Assembly: GCF_004923295.1 (NCBI RefSeq)
Contig: NZ_CP039634.1
Coordinates: 1,330,001-1,394,000, forward strand
Direction: 5' to 3'
Source of the DNA: Azospirillum sp. TSH100
GTDB taxonomy: Bacteria; Pseudomonadota; Alphaproteobacteria; Azospirillales; Azospirillaceae
Length of the DNA stretch: 64,000 nt
The notes under the pieces were generated by a model. That model had not been told where the DNA came from. It ran no database searches and was given only the letters and a program-made list of their open reading frames with translations. Positions 9,895 through 18,204 of the stretch are shown piece by piece (positions within the stretch are counted from its first letter, which is position 1; every line of letters starts with the position of its first letter). A program made the position numbers and the translations under genes.

Positions 9895-10563
9895 TCAGAG
9901 CGTGATGCCGGCGGCGTCGAGATAGGGCTTCAGGTTCAGAAGCTCGATGGTCGTCTCGCCCGCCTCCAGCTTGTGGCGGTAGGCCGCTTCGGCGGCCTCG
10001 CGGGCGGCGGCCTTCTCCAGCGTGTCGGCGGCCAGATCCTGGGGCACCACCACCACGCCGTCGTCGTCGGCGACCACGATGTCGCCCGGCGAGACCATCA
10101 CGCCGCCGACCACGACGGTGGTGTTGACGTCGCCCTTGGCGTCGGTCTTGTTGGTGCCCTTCATGTTGGTGCCGCGGCAGAACACCGGGAAGCCCATGTC
10201 GCGGATGGCGGCGGCGTCGCGCACGCAGCCGTCGATCACCAGCCCGCCCAGGCCGCGGGCGATGGCCGACGCGGTCAGGATGTCGCCCCAGGGGCCGGCG
10301 TCGGTCATGCCCTTGAAATCCACCACCAGCACGTCGCCCGGCTTGGCCAGCGCCACCGCGATGTGGATCATCAGGTTGTCGGTCGGGCCGCAGGACACGG
10401 TCAGGGCCGGACCGCACAGCCGCATGCCGGGGAACAGCGGCTTGATCGGGTGGCCCATGGCGCCCTTCTTGCCCATCGCCTCGTGCAGGGTGGCGGGGGA
10501 CTGGGTGCGCAGCGCCTCGACCGTGACGGCGTCGGGGCGGGCGAAATCCTTGTGAACGGTCAT
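9895..10563 (-). CDS. RraA-family HMG aldolase / oxaloacetate decarboxylase-type protein
   Basis: The 222-residue protein belongs to the RraA/HMG-aldolase family (4-hydroxy-4-methyl-2-oxoglutarate or 4-carboxy-4-hydroxy-2-oxoadipate aldolase, also oxaloacetate decarboxylase). The metal and substrate motif GGLVIDGCVRD (106-116) has R115 and D116 in place, and PWGDILTASA precedes it as in active aldolases. The C-terminal helical part is longer than in E. coli RraA, which favours a metabolic role over RNase E inhibition. It lies upstream of the dehydrogenase in the same operon and divergent from a TctC gene. The real substrate is open. Confidence 0.82.
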   Translation of the reverse strand: MTVHKDFARPDAVTVEALRTQSPATLHEAMGKKGAMGHPIKPLFPGMRLCGPALTVSCGPTDNLMIHIAVALAKPGDVLVVDFKGMTDAGPWGDILTASAIARGLGGLVIDGCVRDAAAIRDMGFPVFCRGTNMKGTNKTDAKGDVNTTVVVGGVMVSPGDIVVADDDGVVVVPQDLAADTLEKAAAREAAEAAYRHKLEAGETTIELLNLKPYLDAAGITL

Positions 10564-10872
10564 GCCGGGAACAGCCTTTCGCGAATGAACGGCATCCGGT
10601 GCTGTGCGCGCCGGACAATCCTTATGACGTGTGAACGCTGACGGTTGAACAAGTATTAGATTATCTGAACGAAACTGAAAACATCGAAACGAAGGTTGAT
10701 TGCTGAAAAATCGCCTCTACGATGGGGATTGCCGCAAGAAGGCGCCGGATCGGCGTCTGCTGGTTGATAAAAAGCAATTGAAAGATGCCGCATCCGCCTG
10801 CGTGACGGTCCCGGGACGGCTTGCCGGGGCGGTTCCGATTGTAGGGCGGATGCGAACCGAAGGAGGCGATGT
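10564..10872. other. divergent intergenic region with direct CGAAAC repeats
   Basis: About 310 bases separate the RraA-type gene from the first tctC gene. A stretch at 10640-10730 is visibly AT-richer than its surroundings. CGAAAC occurs at 10670-10675 and 10685-10690, 15 bases apart on the same face, with a further CGAA at 10690-10693. Direct CGAAA repeats are typical of DeoR-family operators, but no regulator gene is nearby. The ribosome-binding site AGGAGG of tctC is at 10861-10866. Confidence 0.4.
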
Positions 10873-11937
10873 ATGGTTAGGAACGCGCATTCCGCCGTTC
10901 AGGTTGAAGCGACACGGGCGGCCGGGACCAGCCGGATTGGCGCCTTCTCGCGCGGGTTGCGGCGGCTGGCTGCGGTTGTCGGGTGCGTCGCCGCCGGGCT
11001 GACGGCGACCATCGCGCTGGCGGTGCCGGGTGCGGCCTGGGCCGCTTATCCGGAGAAGCCGATCAGTCTGATCGTCGGCTATGCCGCCGGCGGCGGGTCC
11101 GATTTCATCGTCCGGTCGCTCGCCCCCTTCATCGAGAAGGAACTGGGCGGCAGCGCCCGGGTGATCGTGATGAACCGTCCCGGCGCCGGTGGCGAGATTG
11201 GCTTCGCCGCCATCGCCGACGCGGCACCCGACGGCTACACCATCGGCCTTATCAACTCGCCCAACGTCGTGACCATTCCGATCGAGCGGCATGCGCGCTT
11301 CTCGCTCGACCGTCTCGACCCGCTCTACAATCTGGTGGACGATCCCGGCTCCTTCGTCGTCCACAAGGACAGCCCCTTCAAGACGCTGGCCGACGTCGCC
11401 GCCTTCGCCAAGGCCAACCCGAACAATGTGACGGTCGGCACCACCGGCATCGGCTCCGACGATCATCTGGCGATGCTGATGTTCCAGCGCCTGACCCAGA
11501 CCCAACTGACCCATGTGCCCTTCCCGGGCAGCGCGGATGCCCACCGGGCGCTGCTGGGCCGGCACATCCAGGTCACCTCGATGAACATCGGCGAATCGGC
11601 GCGGGCGCGCGAAGGTGACCCGATCCGCATCCTCGGTGTGATGACGGAGCAGCGGTCGGAGCAGGCCACCGACGTTCCGACCTTCAAGGAGCTGGGCTTC
11701 GACGTGAAGATGTCGTCGTTGCGCGGCCTCGCGGCCCCGATGGGCCTGCCGCCGGACATCCGCGCGAAGCTGGTCGACGCCATCGCCAAGGCGGTCCAGC
11801 ATCCGGAGTTCCAGGAGATCGCCCGAAAGGCCTACCAGCCGCTGCGCCTGCTCCCTCCCGACCAGTATGCGGTGGAGCTGAAGAGCCAGGAGGCCACCTT
11901 CCGCGCCATCTGGAAGGAAACGCCCTGGCTGAAGTGA
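10873..11937 (+). CDS. TctC/Bug-type tripartite tricarboxylate transport solute-binding protein (copy 1)
   Basis: The 354-residue periplasmic binding protein has an unusually long N-terminus before a hydrophobic signal segment (about 32-56); the mature protein starts near AYPEKPI (57-63). The Bug-family hallmarks are present: YPEKPISLIVGYAAGGGSD, the strand-loop RPGAGGEIG and the ligand-site aspartate region. A perfect AGGAGG sits six bases before ATG 10873. It is divergent from the RraA/dehydrogenase operon and convergent with a close paralogue at 12031-12999. No tctA or tctB gene is near, so the membrane partner must be encoded elsewhere or the protein acts as a sensor. Confidence 0.88.
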   Translation: MVRNAHSAVQVEATRAAGTSRIGAFSRGLRRLAAVVGCVAAGLTATIALAVPGAAWAAYPEKPISLIVGYAAGGGSDFIVRSLAPFIEKELGGSARVIVMNRPGAGGEIGFAAIADAAPDGYTIGLINSPNVVTIPIERHARFSLDRLDPLYNLVDDPGSFVVHKDSPFKTLADVAAFAKANPNNVTVGTTGIGSDDHLAMLMFQRLTQTQLTHVPFPGSADAHRALLGRHIQVTSMNIGESARAREGDPIRILGVMTEQRSEQATDVPTFKELGFDVKMSSLRGLAAPMGLPPDIRAKLVDAIAKAVQHPEFQEIARKAYQPLRLLPPDQYAVELKSQEATFRAIWKETPWLK

Positions 11938-11972
11938 TGGGGCCGGCATGAGCGTTGGTCCTGAGGGATATG

Positions 11973-12010
11973 AAAAGGGCGCCGGCAGATCGCCGGCGCC
12001 CCTTCTTTTT
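11973..12010. terminator. bidirectional terminator between the two tctC genes
   Basis: GGGCGCCGGC and GCCGGCGCCC form a ten-pair stem with a five-base loop, preceded by AAAA and followed by CTTCTTTTT. It lies between convergent stops and can serve both genes. Confidence 0.85.
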
Positions 12011-12030
12011 GTCCGAACCCTACCCGGCTC

Positions 12031-12999
12031 TTACTTCAGCCACGGGTTGGTCGCCCACAGCTCGCGCAGTTCCTTGGTCGACTCGGCCAGTTCGGCGGCG
12101 TACTGCTCCGGCGGCAGCAGGCGGACCGGCTGGTACAGCTCCTTCGCCTTGGCCTGGAAGCCCGGATCGTTGGCGGCCTTGCCCAGCGCGTCGACCAGCT
12201 TGGTCCGCACGTCCGGCGGCAGACCCTTCGGCGCCGCGATGCCGCGCAGCGACGACATCAGCGCGTTGAAGCCCTGCTCCTTGAAGGTGCCGACGCCGGG
12301 GGCCTGCTCCACCTTCTTCTCGGCCATCACGCCCAGGACGGTGATCGGGTCCTTCTGCTTGTACTGCATCGCCTCGCCGATGTTCACGGCGCTCAGCATG
12401 ATCTTCTTGTTGGCCAGCGCCGCCTCGTTGGCGGCGGAGCCCTGGAAGGGCACATGGGTGAAGGTCACGCCGGCCTGACGCTGGAACACAAGCATCGCCA
12501 GATGGTCGTCGGAGCCGATGCCGGTGGTGCCGACGGTGACGGTGTTCGGGTTGGCCTTGGCGAAGGTCACCACGTCGGTCAGCGTCTTGAACTGTCCTTC
12601 GTTCTGGACCGCGAAGGAACTGGGATCGTCCACCAGATTGTAGAGCGGGTCGAGACGGTCCAGCGAATAGCGGGCCTGGCGCTCGATCGGGATGGCGTTG
12701 ACGTTCGGCGAGTTGATGGCGCCGATGGTGTAGCCGTCGGGCGCGGCGTCGGCGATGGCGGCGAAGCCGATCTCGCCGCCGGCGCCGGGCTTGTTCACCA
12801 CCTCGACCCGGCTGCCGTCACCCAGCTGCTTCTCCAGGAAGGGCGCCAGCGCGCGAATCAGCAGATCGGTGCCGCCGCCGGCGCCGAAGGCCACGATCAT
12901 CGTGATCGGCTTCTCCGGATAGGCCGCCTCGGCGTTCGTGGCCGACATGAACAGCGCGCCGGCCGCGGCTGCCAGAGAGAGAGCTTTCCAGAACTTCAT
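12031..12999 (-). CDS. TctC/Bug-type solute-binding protein (copy 2)
   Basis: The 322-residue paralogue of the first TctC protein has a clear Sec signal peptide (MKFWKALSLAAAAGALFMS, mature near AYPEKPIT). It shares long identical stretches with copy 1, for example PGAGGEIGFAAIADAAPDGY, IERQARYSLDRLDPLYNLVDD and VTVGTTGIGSDDHLAML. The start at 12999 follows GGGGGGAT. It faces copy 1 tail to tail. The high similarity suggests duplication within this locus and the same or a related ligand. The ligand is not known. Confidence 0.88.
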   Translation of the reverse strand: MKFWKALSLAAAAGALFMSATNAEAAYPEKPITMIVAFGAGGGTDLLIRALAPFLEKQLGDGSRVEVVNKPGAGGEIGFAAIADAAPDGYTIGAINSPNVNAIPIERQARYSLDRLDPLYNLVDDPSSFAVQNEGQFKTLTDVVTFAKANPNTVTVGTTGIGSDDHLAMLVFQRQAGVTFTHVPFQGSAANEAALANKKIMLSAVNIGEAMQYKQKDPITVLGVMAEKKVEQAPGVGTFKEQGFNALMSSLRGIAAPKGLPPDVRTKLVDALGKAANDPGFQAKAKELYQPVRLLPPEQYAAELAESTKELRELWATNPWLK

Positions 13000-13592
13000 G
13001 ATCCCCCCATCGATGATGCGTTGCGCGGACGGCCCTGTGCGGCACGTCCTGCGCAGGAGCGGGGCGGAGTCCGGGCCGATCCGGCACGAATCGGCAGCCA
13101 TCCCGGCAAGGTCGGCTGTAATCATGCGCGGATGCGGCGCGGATGCCGCTGAATATCTGAGGATGTTCCTACATCAGCAAGAACAGCCCTTCAACTCCGC
13201 AGCATACGATTTCGTGTCGTCGCGTCAATACACCGCATAATATTGAGAAGGATTGGTGACTGTGCTGGGGTATGATAAGTAAATACTGTGTAATGGCTCG
13301 ATTGTCTGGTGGGTTTTGTTGGTTTTGGCTGGGCGGTGCCAAGTCGAGAATCGATGGGGGATAGTCGTCTTCCGCTCACAGCCCGTCGGCAGCCTCTAAC
13401 GCCAAGTTGTATATCTTCCATACCATTTATCAGAATGCCCGGCATATTGCTCTTTATTGGAGAACATACCGGGGTATCGTGTATTGAAAGTATGTGCTTC
13501 CGTCCATCCTTCCCGCACCTGTCGTTCCGGCGTCGCGGGTGCGGTGCGGAAAGCGGGCGGCGAAGCTCGCTGTTTCGGGGCGTTCCCGGGCG
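13000..13592. other. gene-free stretch, partly AT-richer
   Basis: About 590 bases between tctC copy 2 and the rpmJ promoter hold no convincing gene. The part 13140-13500 is visibly richer in A and T than the flanks, and short frames in it have no ribosome-binding sites or protein-like composition. It may contain the tctC promoter, an unrecognised small RNA or decayed sequence. Confidence 0.4.
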
Positions 13593-13621
13593 TTGACAGT
13601 CGGTGGGCACCGCACTATGGT
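13593..13621 (+). promoter_or_regulatory. rpmJ promoter (TTGACA-17-TATGGT)
   Basis: A consensus -35 TTGACA (13593-13598) and -10 TATGGT (13616-13621) are spaced 17 bases. Transcription would begin about 35 bases before the rpmJ ATG. It is a strong sigma-70-type promoter. Confidence 0.75.
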
Positions 13622-13663
13622 GCGCGCCTTCAATCGAGCCGCCGAGCGTTCAGGAACAGCATC

Positions 13664-13789
13664 ATGAAAATCGTCAACTCCCTGAAGTCGATGAAGACGC
13701 GCCACAAGGCCTGCCGCGTAATCCGCCGCAAGGGCCGCGTCTACGTCATCAACAAGCAGAACCCCCGTTTCAAGGCCCGCCAGGGCTGA
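13664..13789 (+). CDS. rpmJ: 50S ribosomal protein L36, single-Cys form
   Basis: This is a 41-residue basic protein beginning [15 protein letters not shown]. Zinc-type L36 has three Cys and one His; here only C17 remains, so it is the zinc-free form (like E. coli YkgO) usual in alphaproteobacteria. Start 13664 gives the standard length. It is a single-gene unit with its own promoter and terminator. Confidence 0.95.
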   Translation: MKIVNSLKSMKTRHKACRVIRRKGRVYVINKQNPRFKARQG

Positions 13790-13857
13790 TCGATCCGCAA
13801 GGATCGATCGACTGCGAGGCCGGGCATCGCGCCCTGCCTCTCCGTCATCGGGTGTTT

Positions 13858-13896
13858 ACGCAAGGGCCGCGCCTTCGGGTGCGGCTCTTGCGTTTT
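13858..13896 (+). terminator. rpmJ terminator
   Basis: ACGCAAGGGCCGC pairs with GCGGCTCTTGCGT over 13 positions with one G-T pair, around a ten-base loop, and is followed by TTT. It ends the rpmJ unit about 70 bases past the stop. Confidence 0.85.
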
Positions 13897-13998
13897 CAGG
13901 TGCCTGCATCCCGGCCGCCGCATCGTCTTGTATTGGGATCGCGGCGGATGGTACGTGTGGCGGACGAGTTCGCCGCAACGGGATAAGGACCGCCCGCC

Positions 13999-15486
13999 AT
14001 GAAGATGCCGGTGCCGGACAGCGGGGTGATTGCCCGCCGCCGGGAGATCGTCGAGGCGCTGCGCGCCATCGTTCCCGGCGAAGGCGTGATCGTCGACGAG
14101 AACGAGCTGCGCGCCTACGAGTGCGACGGGCTGACCGCCTACCGCCAGCTGCCGATGGTAGCCGTGCTCCCCAGTACGGTGGAGCAGGTCTCCCAGGTCC
14201 TGAAGACCTGCAAGGCGATGGGGGTGAAGGTGGTGCCGCGCGGCGCCGGCACCTCGCTGTCCGGCGGCGCCCTGCCGCTCGCCGACGGTGTGCTGCTCGG
14301 CATGGGCAAGTTCAAGCGCATCCTCGACATCGACTATGCCAACCGCTGCGTCACCGTGCAGCCGGGAGTGACCAACCTCGGCATCTCCAACGCCGTTGCG
14401 CATGAAGGCTTCTATTACGCCCCCGACCCGTCCAGCCAGATCGCCTGCACCATCGGCGGCAACATCGCCGAGAATTCCGGCGGCGTGCACTGCCTGAAAT
14501 ACGGGCTGACCACCAACAATGTGCTTGGGCTGGAGATGGTGCTGATGGACGGCACCATCCTGCGGCTGGGCGGCAAGCATCTCGATGCCGGCGGCTACGA
14601 CCTGATGGGGATCGTCACCGGGTCGGAAGGGCTGCTGGGCGTGGTGACCGAGGTCACCGTGCGCATCCTGAAGAAGCCGGCCACCGCCCGTGCGGTGCTG
14701 CTGGGCTTTCCCAGCAGCGAGCAGGGCGGCGACTGCGTGGCGGCCATCATCGCCGCCGGCATCATCCCCGGCGGCATGGAGATGATGGACCGCCCCGCCA
14801 TCCATGCGGCCGAGGCCTTCGTCCATGCCGGCTACCCGCTGGACGTCGAGGCGCTGCTGATTGTCGAGCTGGACGGCCCGGCGGCGGAGGTCGACCATTT
14901 GATCGACCGGGTGGAGGCGATCGCCCGCGACAAGGGCGCCTGCTATGCCCGCGTTTCGACCAGCGAGGAGGAGCGGCTGGCCTTCTGGGCCGGGCGCAAG
15001 GCGGCGTTCCCGGCGGTGGGCCGCATCAGCCCCGATTACTACTGCATGGACGGCACCATCCCGCGCAAGGCGCTGCCGCTGGTGCTGCAACGGATGCAGG
15101 AGATGTCGGACCGCTGCGGCCTGCGCGTCGCCAATGTCTTCCATGCCGGCGATGGCAACCTGCACCCGCTGATCCTCTATGACGCCAACAAGCCGGGCGA
15201 GCTGGAGGCGGCGGAGGAGTTCGGCAACGACATCCTGCGCCTGTGCGTCGAGGTCGGCGGCGTGCTGACCGGCGAGCATGGCGTCGGCGTCGAGAAGCGC
15301 GACCTGATGACCGACCAGTTCGACGAGGCCGATTTGCAGCAGCAGCAGCGGCTGAAATGCGCCTTCGACCCCGACGGTCTGCTGAATCCGGGCAAGGTCT
15401 TCCCGACTCTGCATCGCTGCGCCGAGCTTGGCCGGCTGCACGTCCACCAGGGGGAGCTGCGCTTCCCCGACATCCCGCGCTTCTGA
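13999..15486 (+). CDS. glcD: glycolate oxidase subunit GlcD (FAD-binding)
   Basis: The 495-residue FAD-linked subunit oxidises glycolate to glyoxylate. The PCMH-type FAD domain shows VVPRGAGTSLSGGALP and the segment CTIGGNIAENSGGVHCLKYG. The C-terminal FAD-oxidase domain shows NVFHAGDGNLHPLI and LTGEHGVGVEKRD. It begins the order glcD-glcE-glcF, with 16 bases to glcE. D-lactate dehydrogenases look similar, but the three-gene set supports glycolate oxidase. No glcC-type regulator is adjacent. Confidence 0.95.
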   Translation: MKMPVPDSGVIARRREIVEALRAIVPGEGVIVDENELRAYECDGLTAYRQLPMVAVLPSTVEQVSQVLKTCKAMGVKVVPRGAGTSLSGGALPLADGVLLGMGKFKRILDIDYANRCVTVQPGVTNLGISNAVAHEGFYYAPDPSSQIACTIGGNIAENSGGVHCLKYGLTTNNVLGLEMVLMDGTILRLGGKHLDAGGYDLMGIVTGSEGLLGVVTEVTVRILKKPATARAVLLGFPSSEQGGDCVAAIIAAGIIPGGMEMMDRPAIHAAEAFVHAGYPLDVEALLIVELDGPAAEVDHLIDRVEAIARDKGACYARVSTSEEERLAFWAGRKAAFPAVGRISPDYYCMDGTIPRKALPLVLQRMQEMSDRCGLRVANVFHAGDGNLHPLILYDANKPGELEAAEEFGNDILRLCVEVGGVLTGEHGVGVEKRDLMTDQFDEADLQQQQRLKCAFDPDGLLNPGKVFPTLHRCAELGRLHVHQGELRFPDIPRF

Positions 15487-15502
15487 GGGGCCGCCCTTCG
15501 CC

Positions 15503-16678
15503 ATGACCATCACCACCTTGAAGCCGGAAACCGCAGCACAGGTGACAGACGCGGTGCGCTGGGCTCTGTCGGCCGGCGAACCGCTGGAAATCCTGGGCAG
15601 CGGCAGCCGCCGCGGGCTGGGGCGTCCGGTACAGGCCGGCCACGCGCTCGACCTGTCCGCCCTGTCCGGTGTCATCGCCTATGAGCCGGAGGAGCTGGTG
15701 CTGACGGCGCTGGCCGGCACGCGCATGGACCTGATCCGCTCCATGCTGGCCGAGCGCGGGCAGCATCTGGCCTTCGAGCCTCCCGAAGGCGGGACGCTCG
15801 GCGGGCTGGTCGCCAGCGGGCTGGCCGGGCCGCGCCGCATCTCGGCGGGGTCCGCCCGCGACCACACGCTGGGAATCGCCGGGGTCAGCGGCCGGGCCGA
15901 GGCCTACAAGGGCGGCGGCAAGGTGGTGAAGAACGTCACCGGCTATGACGTGCCGAAGCTGATGGCGGGCTCCTTCGGCACGCTGACCGCGCTGACCGAG
16001 ATCACTGTGAAGGTGTTGCCGGCGCCGGAGGACAGCGCAACCCTGCTGTTGTTCGGGCTGGACGACAGGGCGGCGGTGGCGGTGCTCGACCGCGCGCTGC
16101 GCAGCCCCTACGAGGTGTCGGGCGCCGCCCATCTGCCGGCGGTCATCGCCGCGCGGTCCGGCGTGTCCGCCGTGGCGGGGGCGGGTGGGGCCGCGACTCT
16201 GGTGCGGCTGGAGGGCTTCGGTCCCTCGGTCGCCGCGCGCGTCACCATGCTGCGCGAGGAGCTGCGGGCCGACGCCGTGCTGGGCCGTGACGAGTCGCTG
16301 GCGGTCTGGCGCGAGGTTCGGGACGGGGCGGGGTTGGGGGAGGGCACCGACGCCCAGCTCTGGAAACTGTCCGTTCCACCGTCCGCCGGCCCCTCGACCG
16401 TCGAGGCCATCCGCCGGACGCTTGATGTCGAGGCCTTCTACGATTGGGGCGGCGGGCTGGTCTGGCTGACCGCGCGCCCCGACTCGGGGACAGCGATCCG
16501 TGCGGCGCTCTCCGCCGGCGGCCATGCCACGCTGGTGCGGGCGCCCGAACCGGTGCGCGCGGCGACGGACGTGTTCCAGCCCTTGCCCGAGCCGCTGATG
16601 GCGCTCAGCCGCCGGGTCAAGGAAAGCTTCGACCCCAAGGGCATCCTCAACCCCGGCCGCATGTATGCGGGGCTGTAA
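15503..16678 (+). CDS. glcE: glycolate oxidase subunit GlcE
   Basis: The 391-residue second flavin-type subunit has a partial FAD-binding domain: EILGSGSRRGLGRP near the N-terminus and GGTLGGLVASGLAGPRR, KNVTGYDVPKLMAGSFGTL further on. The C-terminus SFDPKGILNPGRMYAGL is typical. It is required with GlcD and GlcF for activity. The start ATG 15503 lies 16 bases after the glcD stop. Confidence 0.93.
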   Translation: MTITTLKPETAAQVTDAVRWALSAGEPLEILGSGSRRGLGRPVQAGHALDLSALSGVIAYEPEELVLTALAGTRMDLIRSMLAERGQHLAFEPPEGGTLGGLVASGLAGPRRISAGSARDHTLGIAGVSGRAEAYKGGGKVVKNVTGYDVPKLMAGSFGTLTALTEITVKVLPAPEDSATLLLFGLDDRAAVAVLDRALRSPYEVSGAAHLPAVIAARSGVSAVAGAGGAATLVRLEGFGPSVAARVTMLREELRADAVLGRDESLAVWREVRDGAGLGEGTDAQLWKLSVPPSAGPSTVEAIRRTLDVEAFYDWGGGLVWLTARPDSGTAIRAALSAGGHATLVRAPEPVRAATDVFQPLPEPLMALSRRVKESFDPKGILNPGRMYAGL

Positions 16679-16695
16679 CGGGAAGACCGACCTCG

Positions 16696-18021
16696 ATGCA
16701 AACCAACTTCTCGCTCGCCCAGCTGGCCGATGCCGCGATCCGCGACTCGGAGCAGATCCTGCGCAAATGCGTGCATTGCGGCTTCTGCACGGCGACCTGC
16801 CCGACCTACACCATCCTGGGTGACGAGCTGGACAGCCCGCGCGGCCGCATCTATCAGATCAAGGACATGCTGGAGAAGGGCGGGCCGCCGCCCGACAGCA
16901 CGGTCAAGCACATCGACCGCTGCCTGTCCTGCCTGTCCTGCATGACGACCTGCCCGTCGGGCGTCCATTACATGCATCTGGTCGATCACGCCCGCGCCCA
17001 CATCGAGGCGACCCACAGCCGTCCGACGGCCGACCGGGCGGTGCGCGATCTGATCGCGCGGGTGCTGCCCAACCCGCGGCTGTTCCGGCTTGCCCTGCTT
17101 GGGGCGTCGCTTGGCCGACCGTTCCGCGCGATGCTGCCCAAGCGGCTGTCGGCAATGCTGGCGCTGACCCCGGCCAGCGTGCCGGCGCCGAGCTACAGCG
17201 ACCGGCCCGGCGTGCATCCGGCGGAGGGGCCGCGCCGGAAGCGGGTCGCCCTGCTGATCGGCTGCGCCCAGCAGGTGCTGGCCCCGCAGATCAACGAGGC
17301 GACCATCCGCCTGCTGACCCGCCATGGGGTCGAGGTGGTGGTGTCGAAGGGCGCCGACTGCTGCGGCGCCCTGACGCACCATATGGGCAAGGAGGATCTC
17401 GCCCACGCCGCCGCGAAGAAGACCATCGACGCCTGGACCAGGGAGATCGAGGGGGAGGGGCTGGACGCCATCGTCATCAACGCGTCCGGTTGCGGCACCA
17501 GCGTCAAGGATTACGGCCACCTGTTCCGCGAGGATGCCGCCTATGCCGCCAAGGCGGCGCGGGTGGCTGCACTCGCGAAGGATGTCACCGAACTGATGGA
17601 CGGGATCGGGCTGGCCCGGCCGGTGGTGGAGACCGGGCAGGCGGTCGCCTACCACTCCGCCTGCTCGATGCAGCACGGCCAGCGCATCAAGGAGCCGCCG
17701 CGCGCCCTGCTGCGCGCCGCCGGGTTCAAAGTGAAGGAGATCCCCGACGCGCATCTCTGCTGTGGGTCGGCCGGCACCTACAACATGCTGCAGCCGGAGC
17801 TGGCTGGCGAACTGCGCAACCGCAAGGTCGCCGCCATCGAAAGCACCCAGGCCCAGGCGGTGGCGGCCGGCAATCTCGGCTGCATCACCCAGATCGCGTC
17901 GGGCACCGGGCTGCCGGTGGTCCATACGGTGGAACTGCTGGACTGGGCGACCGGCGGCCCGATGCCCGAGGCGCTGGCCGGCCGCCCGGCCTTCCGGCAG
18001 GGCGGGGTGCGGGCGGCCTGA
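16696..18021 (+). CDS. glcF: glycolate oxidase iron-sulfur subunit GlcF
   Basis: The 441-residue subunit carries two ferredoxin-type [4Fe-4S] motifs (C25, C28, C31, C35 and C76, C79, C82, C86) and two CCG domains with DCCGAL and LCCGSAGTYN. It passes electrons from the GlcDE flavins to the membrane quinone pool. It is the last gene of the glc operon. A small GGGGGT/ACCCCC hairpin follows at 18066-18082. Confidence 0.95.
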   Translation: MQTNFSLAQLADAAIRDSEQILRKCVHCGFCTATCPTYTILGDELDSPRGRIYQIKDMLEKGGPPPDSTVKHIDRCLSCLSCMTTCPSGVHYMHLVDHARAHIEATHSRPTADRAVRDLIARVLPNPRLFRLALLGASLGRPFRAMLPKRLSAMLALTPASVPAPSYSDRPGVHPAEGPRRKRVALLIGCAQQVLAPQINEATIRLLTRHGVEVVVSKGADCCGALTHHMGKEDLAHAAAKKTIDAWTREIEGEGLDAIVINASGCGTSVKDYGHLFREDAAYAAKAARVAALAKDVTELMDGIGLARPVVETGQAVAYHSACSMQHGQRIKEPPRALLRAAGFKVKEIPDAHLCCGSAGTYNMLQPELAGELRNRKVAAIESTQAQAVAAGNLGCITQIASGTGLPVVHTVELLDWATGGPMPEALAGRPAFRQGGVRAA

Positions 18022-18087
18022 CGGACGGGGCAGGGAAGGCGGCGCACCTCAGCGTGGGCGGAACCGGGGGTTTCGTACCCCCACAAT

Positions 18088-18117
18088 TCTGTGTTTATCT
18101 GCGTCCATCTGTGTCAG
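18088..18117 (+). repeat. three tandem 10-base near-repeats (TCTGYGTNNN)
   Basis: TCTGTGTTTA, TCTGCGTCCA and TCTGTGTCAG lie head to tail after the glcF hairpin and about 90 bases before the pcs start. A similar TCTGYGTCCA-type element occurs as an unexplained dispersed repeat in many bacterial genomes, from memory and not checked. Confidence 0.5.
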
Positions 18118-18204
18118 AAAATCCGCCCGCCCCACCGCCTATCGTTCCAGCCCCGCCCCGTCCAGGTCAAAGCCTTGTCCTCGCCACCCACGGAAAACAT
18201 CGGC

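Noticed and set aside
8179..10641. 820-residue plus-strand open frame across three minus-strand genes
   Set aside because: It crosses known genes in antisense and shows no domain.
13300..13350. Possible sigma-54 site TGGCTGGGCGGTGCC
   Set aside because: The GG-GC spacing is nine rather than ten bases and no activator gene is nearby.
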